A DNA stretch of 7,824 nucleotides from an uncultured Bacilli bacterium (GTDB taxonomy: Bacteria; Bacillota_I; Bacilli_A; RF39; UBA660). Shown here piece after piece: positions 1-4,399 of this stretch. A program made the translations under genes and the position numbers. The notes under the pieces were generated by a model. The model did no database searches, was not told where the DNA came from, and saw only the letters and a list, made by a program, of their open reading frames with translations. Position 1 is the first letter of the stretch, and every line of letters begins with the position of its first letter. The stretch covers positions 1 to 7,824 of the forward strand of contig CALVSV010000036.1 of assembly GCA_944359595.1 (NCBI GenBank), read 5' to 3'.

Positions 1-12
1 ACTTGCATAAAA

Positions 13-54
13 TAAAAAAGAGGAACATTTAATTCTGTAAGTGAATGTCGCCTC
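13..54 (-). terminator. Hairpin B: terminator of the small toxin-like transcript
   Basis: Read on the minus strand, GAGG (54-51) pairs with CCTC (23-20). After a small internal loop, ACATTC-like bases at 48-43 pair with 30-25. Six T residues follow immediately (plus 14-19). This is an intrinsic terminator for transcription coming from the small-peptide gene at 96-188. A clearly related hairpin lies at 2335-2377. Confidence 0.6.
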
Positions 55-68
55 TAAAAATTTAGGGT

Positions 69-105
69 TGACACTCAATCAGAGATGAGAGAGTGTCATA
101 TTTTT
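69..105 (+). terminator. Hairpin A: plus-strand terminator overlapping the toxin stop codon
   Basis: TGACACTC (69-76) and GAGTGTCA (91-98) form a perfect 8-bp stem with a 14-base loop. On the plus strand it is followed by TATTTTTATT; on the minus strand no T-tract follows. It therefore looks like the end of a plus-strand transcript that converges on, and overlaps, the 3' end of the small-peptide mRNA. That plus-strand transcript would start near or beyond the left edge of the window. The TGA stop of the peptide is part of the stem. Confidence 0.5.
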
Positions 106-188
106 ATTGCTATTACCAATAAGGTAATGAGTAATAAAATGATAGCAATAAGACGAAGGACTTTTATTATAAAAGTTCTTTTCTTCAT
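96..188 (-). CDS. Candidate type I toxin-like hydrophobic peptide (30 aa)
   Basis: This short reading frame encodes a 30-residue peptide. It has a basic N-terminus (MKKR at 1-4, K9, R12), an unbroken hydrophobic stretch at 13-28 (LIAIILLLITLLVIAI) and a final K29-I30, as expected for one membrane-spanning helix. The ATG at 188-186 is preceded by AAAGGAGGG (203-195), a near-perfect Shine-Dalgarno site 6 bases away. A -35/-10 pair lies upstream (252-280), and the leader can fold to hide the ribosome site. The mRNA would be about 230 bases long, ending at the hairpin over 13-54. Size, charge pattern, strong but masked ribosome site and convergent terminators all match type I toxin genes such as txpA, bsrG and fst. 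The sequence itself does not match any of those peptides that I can recall. The function as a toxin is inferred; that the frame is translated is well supported. It could alternatively be a leader or regulatory membrane peptide. Confidence 0.6.
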   Translation of the reverse strand: MKKRTFIIKVLRLIAIILLLITLLVIAIKI

Positions 189-194
189 TTCTAT

Positions 195-222
195 CCCTCC
201 TTTCTTTCTCAAGATTGGAGGA
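195..222 (-). promoter_or_regulatory. Shine-Dalgarno-sequestering leader hairpin of the toxin-like gene
   Basis: In the minus-strand leader, UCCUCC (222-217) can pair over six bases (one U-G) with GGAGGG (200-195), the ribosome-binding site of the 30-residue peptide. The 16-base loop can form a further short CUU/AAG helix. This would hold translation off in the primary transcript, a familiar control in type I toxin mRNAs. The pairing is seen in the sequence; the regulatory role is inferred. Confidence 0.5.
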
Positions 223-251
223 CGACACCTACATCAAATGTTCCTGTTAGA

Positions 252-280
252 ATTATATAATAAATATATTCATAAAACAA
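252..280 (-). promoter_or_regulatory. Promoter of the toxin-like gene
   Basis: On the minus strand TTGTTT (280-275) and a perfect TATAAT (257-252) are separated by exactly 17 bases. Transcription would start around 245-248, giving a leader of about 57-60 bases before the ATG at 188. Confidence 0.6.
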
Positions 281-307
281 GCGAACAAGAAATGTTTTTG
301 ATAAAAT

Positions 308-352
308 TTTGTGATTTTTAAGTTAAAATGTCCGCTTTTTAAAAATCACAAA
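308..352. repeat. 14-bp perfect inverted repeat
   Basis: TTTGTGATTTTTAA (308-321) is perfectly repeated in inverted orientation at 339-352, around a 17-base loop that contains the locally GC-rich GTCCGC. It lies just upstream of the toxin-like promoter. It could be an operator, or a weak terminator toward the minus side, where ATTTTATC follows. There is no T-tract on the plus side. Confidence 0.5.
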
Positions 353-366
353 CTTAAAAAAAAGGC

Positions 367-395
367 TTGTATTTATTTAAATTTATTGATATCAT
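367..395 (+). promoter_or_regulatory. Probable promoter of the small RNA
   Basis: TTGTAT (367-372) and TATCAT (390-395) are separated by exactly 17 bases. The expected transcription start, about 401-403, falls at the foot of the long stem that begins at 402. Confidence 0.4.
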
Positions 396-401
396 ATAAC
401 C

Positions 402-488
402 ACTTCTTTCTGGTAGATTAGCCTATTTTACATTCTGGTTGATTAATTTGCCGGAAGTAAGTACTAAAAAAGTGAACGACTTTTTTAG
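402..488 (+). ncRNA. Candidate structured small RNA
   Basis: Bases 402-421 can pair with 443-462 as a 20-position helix with a single mismatch (C406/U458) and a 21-base apical loop. Five of the pairs are G-U on the plus strand (407/457, 411/453, 414/450, 416/448, 421/443). They would become C-A mismatches in the complementary RNA, so the plus strand is the likely functional one. A second hairpin follows: CTAAAAAAGT (464-473) against ACTTTTTTAG (479-488), ending in six T residues. A promoter-like pair ends seven bases before the helix. There is no open reading frame of note. The RNA belongs to no family I recognise. A role near the toxin-like gene is possible: UUCUUUCU at 404-411 is complementary to 8 bases just before that gene's ribosome site, but this match is low-complexity. 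The terminator is weak in GC. Confidence 0.4.
464..488 (+). terminator. A/T-tract hairpin closing the small RNA
   Basis: A perfect 10-bp stem, CTAAAAAAGT/ACTTTTTTAG, encloses the loop GAACG. It is symmetrical, with an A6 and a T6 tract, so it could act in both directions. It has only two inner and outer G-C pairs, so termination strength is uncertain. Confidence 0.4.
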
Positions 489-502
489 ATGAAATTTATA
501 TA

Positions 503-562
503 GTTTAATTAAATTATAATAACTACTATACTTATTGATATAGTAGTTATTATAATTTAAAC
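503..562. repeat. Long AT-rich inverted repeat
   Basis: The arms at 509-530 and 539-560 are perfectly complementary over 22 bases around an 8-base loop (CTTATTGA). They extend outward to 503 and 562 if four extra bases are looped out of the left arm. A run of T lies at 566-572 on the plus side. Each arm contains the 11-base block ATAACTACTAT, which also occurs at 2430-2440. It may be a bidirectional terminator or a remnant of an inverted duplication. Confidence 0.6.
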
Positions 563-623
563 AACTTTTTTTAATTTATTTTATATTATTTTGCTTTTTT
601 TGTCATTATAATTTTGAATTTTT

Positions 624-660
624 ATCCGTTTTTTGGTTTATATAATTTAAAAATTAACAT
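624..660. repeat. 37-bp repeat block, copy 1
   Basis: This block matches 2461-2497 at 32 of 37 positions in the same orientation. All five differences are transitions, and 20 consecutive bases are identical near its right end. It lies on the left flank of the Fic gene. Function unknown. Confidence 0.6.
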
Positions 661-773
661 TTATAATTTAAATAGTGATTGCTTCTTATATTAAATTGTT
701 AACGAGTTGTAGATGACTTTCCCAATGGCACCAGATTGATAGTTATTCGAACTTATGAGTTAATATACTAAAA

Positions 774-790
774 TGCACCAAGGGTGTGCA
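774..790 (+). promoter_or_regulatory. First leader hairpin upstream of Fic
   Basis: TGCACC (774-779) can pair with GGTGTGCA (783-790) around a three-base loop, with one base bulged. Its right arm, TGTGCA, is also complementary to TGCACA at 815-820 in the next hairpin, so two mutually exclusive folds are possible. No promoter upstream is convincing. Confidence 0.3.
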
Positions 791-815
791 AAAATTGTCT
801 AAAAATAACACAAAT

Positions 816-849
816 GCACAATATTTTAAATATGTTGTGCGTTTTTATT
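816..849 (+). terminator. Terminator or attenuator before Fic
   Basis: GCACAATAT (816-824) pairs with ATGTTGTGC (832-840) as a 9-bp stem with one G-U pair, directly followed by GTTTTTATT. It ends only about 45 bases before the Fic start codon. It is either the end of an upstream RNA or an attenuator through which Fic transcription must pass. The only -10-like element after it (TAAAAT at 871-876, with TG at 868-869) would start transcription on the ribosome site itself. Confidence 0.55.
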
Positions 850-882
850 CGCTTTTGTAATTAAACATGATAAAATTTTATT

Positions 883-889
883 GAGGTGA
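883..889 (+). promoter_or_regulatory. Fic ribosome-binding site
   Basis: GAGGTGA lies six bases upstream of the ATG at 896. It fixes this start codon. Confidence 0.7.
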
Positions 890-895
890 AACAAT

Positions 896-1975
896 ATGAA
901 ACCATTTAAAGTTGAAAAGTTACCAATTCAATACAACCTTGACAAAGAATTAATACTGTTGATTTCGGAAGCTAATTTAAAATATGGAGAATATAAATCG
1001 AATTTAAAAAATAGTCAGTTTGACTCAAGATTTTTTTTAGATTCTATAATTTTAAGCGAAAGTTTAAAATCAACCCAAATCGAAGGAACACAAATATCTC
1101 AGGACGACATGTATTATTTAAAATACATGCCTAAAACAGATGATAATTTAGAAATTCAAAATTTAAAAAAAGTGATTGATTATGCTAAAAATTATTTAAA
1201 AGAAAATGATAAAATAAATATTAAGTTTATAAATAATATTCATAAAATATTGCTTGATAGTGTTAGAGGAAACGAAAAAGAACCAGGAAAAATTAGAAAT
1301 ATACAAAACTGGATAGGACCTAAGGGATGTACTATAGAAGAAGCTATTTTTGTACCTCCAGCACCAGAAGATGTTCCTATTCTATTAGAAAACTTATTTG
1401 AATATATGAACAATGTATATATTGACCCTTTATTTATAAATTTAGCAATTTCTCATTCACAATTTGAAACGATACACGCATATAGGGATGGAAATGGAAG
1501 ATTAGGTAGAGCATTGATTCCTATTCAGTTGGCTCTATTAACAGAAGAAGAACCTATCTTGTTTTTATCAGAAATAATAGAATTATATAAACCTAGTTAT
1601 CATAAATTTTTAAATGAAAGTAGAAAGGGAAATATGATTGGTTTCATTAAATTCTTTTTGCAATGTATAATAGAACAGTGTAATAATTATATTGCAAAAA
1701 TAAATAGAATAAAACAGATATACACAAAGGATATGGAAAAATTGAAAATTTTAAATAGTAACGCTGTTTATAGAATTATGCCCGCCATAATGCGACAAAT
1801 AGTCTTTACCAAAAAAGAAATAGAAGAAGAATCGGGAGTATCAAGAAATACAGTCTCAACGTTAATTGATAAATTAGTAGAACTTGATATATTAGTGCCA
1901 GACTCTAATTATGCAAAACTAGCTTATAGGTATAATGAAATTTATAACGTTTTTATTGGTAAAGATATGACATAA
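896..1975 (+). CDS. Fic family protein (probable AMPylase)
   Basis: Fic enzymes transfer AMP (sometimes another nucleotide part) from a nucleoside triphosphate to a hydroxyl side chain of a target protein in the cytoplasm. The core motif is complete at residues 194-205: HAYRDGNGRLGR, with catalytic H194, D198, N200 and Arg at 202 and 205. An N-terminal inhibitory helix carries the S/T-x3-E-G motif at S59-E63-G64; in this class the Glu blocks productive ATP binding. Fic_N-type features include the VPPAP segment at 153-157. Residues 300-346 form a winged-helix-like C-terminus (KKEIEEESGVSRNTVSTLI), common in stand-alone Fic proteins. The 359-residue length is normal for the family. No antitoxin-like partner gene adjoins it. 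It is the only plus-strand gene of the window and sits between two copies of a repeat element, so it may be an acquired cargo gene. The target protein cannot be told from sequence. Confidence 0.93.
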   Translation: MKPFKVEKLPIQYNLDKELILLISEANLKYGEYKSNLKNSQFDSRFFLDSIILSESLKSTQIEGTQISQDDMYYLKYMPKTDDNLEIQNLKKVIDYAKNYLKENDKINIKFINNIHKILLDSVRGNEKEPGKIRNIQNWIGPKGCTIEEAIFVPPAPEDVPILLENLFEYMNNVYIDPLFINLAISHSQFETIHAYRDGNGRLGRALIPIQLALLTEEEPILFLSEIIELYKPSYHKFLNESRKGNMIGFIKFFLQCIIEQCNNYIAKINRIKQIYTKDMEKLKILNSNAVYRIMPAIMRQIVFTKKEIEEESGVSRNTVSTLIDKLVELDILVPDSNYAKLAYRYNEIYNVFIGKDMT

Positions 1976-2097
1976 ATTTTAATTATATAATAATGAAAAA
2001 TTATGATAGACCTATATTAAAAATTAGCCTTAATAAAAATTTCCAAAAGTGCCTTTTTATAACACCAATAATTGTTTATTCAAGCTAAAAGTTCTTC

Positions 2098-2189
2098 AAT
2101 ATGAAATGATTTAGTTAGGTAATTATTAGCATCGTTATTATTAACTTTTGCAAAACATTACCTAATAATATATTTTTAAACTTCATATT
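2098..2189. repeat. Nested imperfect inverted repeats after Fic
   Basis: AATATGAA (2098-2105) is inverted at 2182-2189. Inside it, TTAGGTAAT (2115-2123) is inverted as ATTACCTAA at 2157-2165. Together they could make a large interrupted stem. No T-tract follows. The rest of 1976-2217 shows nothing else that I can support, including no clear Fic terminator. Confidence 0.3.
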
Positions 2190-2217
2190 TATTATATCAT
2201 TAATGCGGTCGAATAGA

Positions 2218-2245
2218 TTGATAATATTTTGTATTTATATATAAT
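2218..2245 (+). promoter_or_regulatory. Promoter-like pair before the AlbA_2-like fragment
   Basis: TTGATA (2218-2223) and TATAAT (2240-2245) are separated by 16 bases. A transcript starting near 2252 would run about 175 bases to the terminator at 2390-2430. It would include the 36-codon frame and the convergent hairpins, and so would resemble an antitoxin-type RNA in size and position. Confidence 0.4.
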
Positions 2246-2256
2246 AATATTGGGTA

Positions 2257-2367
2257 ATGAAAACGTATAAGGAAGATCAAGATACAGAATTAAAAGTTGA
2301 ACTTACAAAAGATATAAATGTCAATATAAAATATCAAAAAAGGGAACATTCAGTTTTTCCTAGTTGA
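2257..2367 (+). pseudogene. Truncated AlbA_2-like N-terminal fragment (36 codons)
   Basis: The frame starts MKTYKEDQDTELKVELTKDI, which resembles the first strand and helix of AlbA_2 (Schlafen-type) domains, where an E-x-Q-x-x-E-x-K segment precedes a 'KEIVAFANT-GG' helix. The expected helix and glycine pair are missing. After about residue 25 the frame reads through the hairpin B copy and stops at 2365-2367. No Shine-Dalgarno site is evident (only TTGGG). The best reading is a remnant of a larger gene cut by the repeat element, or an untranslated stretch of an RNA. Family membership rests on about 20 residues. Confidence 0.35.
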
Positions 2368-2377
2368 ATGTCTACCC
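2335..2377 (-). terminator. Hairpin B', second copy of the module
   Basis: ACATTCA (2346-2352) pairs perfectly with TGAATGT (2365-2371). GGG (2342-2344) pairs with CCC (2375-2377) across a small internal loop, and six T residues follow on the minus strand (plus 2336-2341). It matches the hairpin at 13-54 in sequence, fold and direction. Confidence 0.55.
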
Positions 2378-2389
2378 AATTAATGTGCA

Positions 2390-2430
2390 GACACTTAATT
2401 CATTATTGATGAATTAAGTGTCATTTTTTA
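2390..2430 (+). terminator. Hairpin A', strong plus-strand terminator, second copy of the module
   Basis: GACACTTAATTCA (2390-2402) and its exact inverse (2410-2422) form a 13-bp stem with a 7-base loop, followed by ATTTTTTAT. It corresponds to the hairpin at 69-105, sharing the GACACT/AGTGTC base of the stem. It stands at nearly the same distance from hairpin B' as hairpin A does from hairpin B. Confidence 0.7.
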
Positions 2431-2460
2431 TAACTACTATCATAATAATAAAGAGAAATA

Positions 2461-2497
2461 ATCTGTTTTTCGATTCATATAATTTAAAAATTAACAC
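2461..2497. repeat. 37-bp repeat block, copy 2
   Basis: This is the second copy of the block at 624-660 (32 of 37 identical, transitions only), in the same orientation. It is preceded at 2430-2440 by the 11-base block that also occurs in the inverted repeat at 503-562. Confidence 0.6.
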
Positions 2498-2527
2498 AGA
2501 AAGTATTTATCTTTAATATTTAGATTT

Positions 2528-2561
2528 AAAATATAAGTATCAATTAAAATGCTTATATTTT
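2528..2561 (-). terminator. Terminator of the envelope operon
   Basis: AAAATATAAG (2528-2537) and CTTATATTTT (2552-2561) are exact inverses around a 14-base loop that contains the TGA stop of the last gene. On the minus strand the hairpin ends in TTTT. It is low in GC but well placed to end the three-gene minus-strand operon. Confidence 0.45.
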
Positions 2562-3169
2562 ATACCAATACTTTTATATATATCTGTTGCTTTTTTCAAA
2601 TTTAAAATATCAGCAAAAATAATATTATATAATGTATCTATTATAAAAATACTACCTATAGTATAACTTAATATTAAAAAGTTTCTTTTCTTCATTTTTA
2701 ATGCCAATTTAAAACATAATGGAACAATCACATATATTAATAATAGTGCAGCTAAACCAAATACTAAAATACTTCTTAAACATACATAACCATTTATATT
2801 ACCAAAATTCAATATTTCATTAGAATAATCCCAATATTTTGTTTTTATAATATGTTCTAAAAAATATCCAATTATATATTCAAATATACCAGTAGATATC
2901 ATACTTACTATAAATACATATAAAGGGCTTTTTCTTTTTTTATAGGTTAGAAAAAATATTATTAGTGCTCCAATAGCGTATATATTTATCCAAGGTAAAA
3001 AATTGCTACCTCTGTTAAAAAATTCTTTCATACCACTATCAAAATAGTAAAAAATAAATTCATATAACCAACCGAATAATCCAGATATCACTATTATTAA
3101 ACATAAAATACCTATATAAGTACTCTTATCAAACCGATAATCTTTATTCATATAATCTTTATATTTCAT
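2540..3169 (-). CDS. PF06541-type membrane protein (putative ABC-transporter type IV family)
   Basis: This 209-residue integral membrane protein has about five hydrophobic segments (about 17-43, 61-76, 83-105, 130-155, 165-187). It carries the family's signature residues: G33-W34 with E37 in the first segment, F51-N52-R53-G54 followed by P59, E97-Y98 and E105, and W113-D114-Y115 before N121 and G126. These spaced motifs are typical of Pfam PF06541. That family is named a putative ABC-transporter type IV protein, but its transport role is unproven. The ATG overlaps the stop of the upstream GH25 gene in an ATGA, so translation is probably coupled, helped by GAGTGAT seven bases before the start. 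It is the last gene of the operon. It may work with the two upstream envelope genes; no ATPase gene is nearby. Confidence 0.8.
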   Translation of the reverse strand: MKYKDYMNKDYRFDKSTYIGILCLIIVISGLFGWLYEFIFYYFDSGMKEFFNRGSNFLPWINIYAIGALIIFFLTYKKRKSPLYVFIVSMISTGIFEYIIGYFLEHIIKTKYWDYSNEILNFGNINGYVCLRSILVFGLAALLLIYVIVPLCFKLALKMKKRNFLILSYTIGSIFIIDTLYNIIFADILNLKKATDIYKSIGIKYKHFN

Positions 3170-4386
3170 AATTTATCACTCATTAATATATCTATATCAA
3201 CATCTGTATTTATTCCATCAATATTACCATTATTACATAATTGCCACATCATATAATCACCTTTGTAATCAGTTTCATTAGTATAATGTGCAAGCCATAT
3301 CTTTTTATCTGTTGGTAACCAAATATCTTCTAAGTAAGATTTACTGCTATATATCATACCTTCATAACCTGCTTCTTCAACTACATTAACAAATTCTTCT
3401 GCCATAGATGTAAGCCCAAAAAAACTTAATTTATACTCATTAAAATTATTCCACTCTTCCCAATCAAATGATATTGGATATTGAATATTATATTTTTTTA
3501 TTTGCTTTAATACCCATTTAGCGTCTTTTTTAGCATCTTCAACACTATTTGCATACGAATAAAAATATACACCTGCTGGTATGCCTACTCTATTAGCTTC
3601 ACTAATATTTTGTTTAAATTTTTTATCTAATACATATTCGCCATCTATCCCATTTTGGTACCCCACTCTAATCATTATAAATTGAACACCTGTATCTTTA
3701 ATCTTGTTAAAATCTATATCATTTTGCCAACTAGACACATCTATTCCAACTTTATAATTAGTATTTTTATATTTATTTACTACATCAGTAAATTTAGTAT
3801 ATTTTTTTTCTGTTACTGTGTTAGTTCCACTACTTGTATTAGTATTTTCTATAACATTTAATGTAAAATCTTTAATTGTCTCATTTCCGCTACTATCAAC
3901 TGCTCTGAATGTTAGTGGATATTTTCCGACTTCATCTAAATTATATATTCCTTCTATATTACATACAGGATCATTATCATAATTATCACCACATAATATA
4001 TTATCTTTTAAATTGATTTTAGCACCCTTATTTACTGTATATGTACTATTTAACCATACAATAGGCGCAGTTGTATCAACGACATCTATATAATACTCAT
4101 ATGGAACTTTTATACCTTCATTATTTATAAATTCAAATTCAACTTTTTGTTTACCTATAATCTTGGAGTTTATTTTTTTATCATTTATTATATTACCATT
4201 TATACTTATGATGAAATCAGATATCTTCTTTTCATCATAAAACTCCATTGTTAAATTATCTACAAGTTTAACTTCTATTTTTGCATTTTTAATTCTAATA
4301 TAATTGTATAATTTATAACCACCAAAAATAATTACACATATTAATAATAAAATAATAAATATAAATATATATTTTTTATTATTCAA
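3166..4386 (-). CDS. Membrane-anchored GH25 muramidase with Ig-like domains
   Basis: This predicted lysozyme cleaves the N-acetylmuramic acid-N-acetylglucosamine bond of peptidoglycan outside the cell. Numbering uses the 406-residue form. Residues 6-24 are one membrane helix. Residues 34-181 are Ig-like, with the DUF5011-like part at 103-181 starting DTTAP and including C132 and C142, which could form a disulfide. A Ser/Thr-rich linker at about 182-200 follows. The GH25 barrel at 213-406 has the GIDVSSWQ start (D216) and the FDWE motif with D308 and E310, so all catalytic acids are present. The start chosen is TTG at 4386, because GGTGAT lies four bases upstream (4396-4391) and continues the anti-16S match; this leaves 13 bases after the upstream stop. 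A longer frame from TTG at 4413 adds nine residues but lacks a ribosome site. The protein is probably anchored with its N-terminus in the cytoplasm and acts on the cell's own wall. Confidence 0.88.
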   Translation of the reverse strand: MNNKKYIFIFIILLLICVIIFGGYKLYNYIRIKNAKIEVKLVDNLTMEFYDEKKISDFIISINGNIINDKKINSKIIGKQKVEFEFINNEGIKVPYEYYIDVVDTTAPIVWLNSTYTVNKGAKINLKDNILCGDNYDNDPVCNIEGIYNLDEVGKYPLTFRAVDSSGNETIKDFTLNVIENTNTSSGTNTVTEKKYTKFTDVVNKYKNTNYKVGIDVSSWQNDIDFNKIKDTGVQFIMIRVGYQNGIDGEYVLDKKFKQNISEANRVGIPAGVYFYSYANSVEDAKKDAKWVLKQIKKYNIQYPISFDWEEWNNFNEYKLSFFGLTSMAEEFVNVVEEAGYEGMIYSSKSYLEDIWLPTDKKIWLAHYTNETDYKGDYMMWQLCNNGNIDGINTDVDIDILMSDKL

Positions 4387-4399
4387 TCTTATCACCACT

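Noticed and set aside
68..73. Consensus TTGACA as a -35 element on the plus strand
   Set aside because: No -10 element stands 16-18 bases downstream (that region is the right arm of hairpin A), so it is explained by the stem sequence.
85..321. 78-codon plus-strand open frame
   Set aside because: It lies opposite the toxin-like gene and its promoter, has no ribosome site, starts within the loop of hairpin A, and its composition is that of antisense AT-rich sequence.
690..775. Gene-tail remnants (short frames such as DDFPNGTRLIVIRTYEL on the plus strand, and another on the minus strand)
   Set aside because: They are protein-like in look but only about 20 codons between stops, with no recognisable family; could be remnants but not supportable.
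774..800. T-box riboswitch because of AAGGGTG
   Set aside because: The rest of the T-box sequence, stem I features and an aminoacylation-type target gene are missing; only a short chance match remains.
3655..3861. 68-codon plus-strand open frame
   Set aside because: It lies wholly inside the GH25 gene on the opposite strand; it is a shadow frame.
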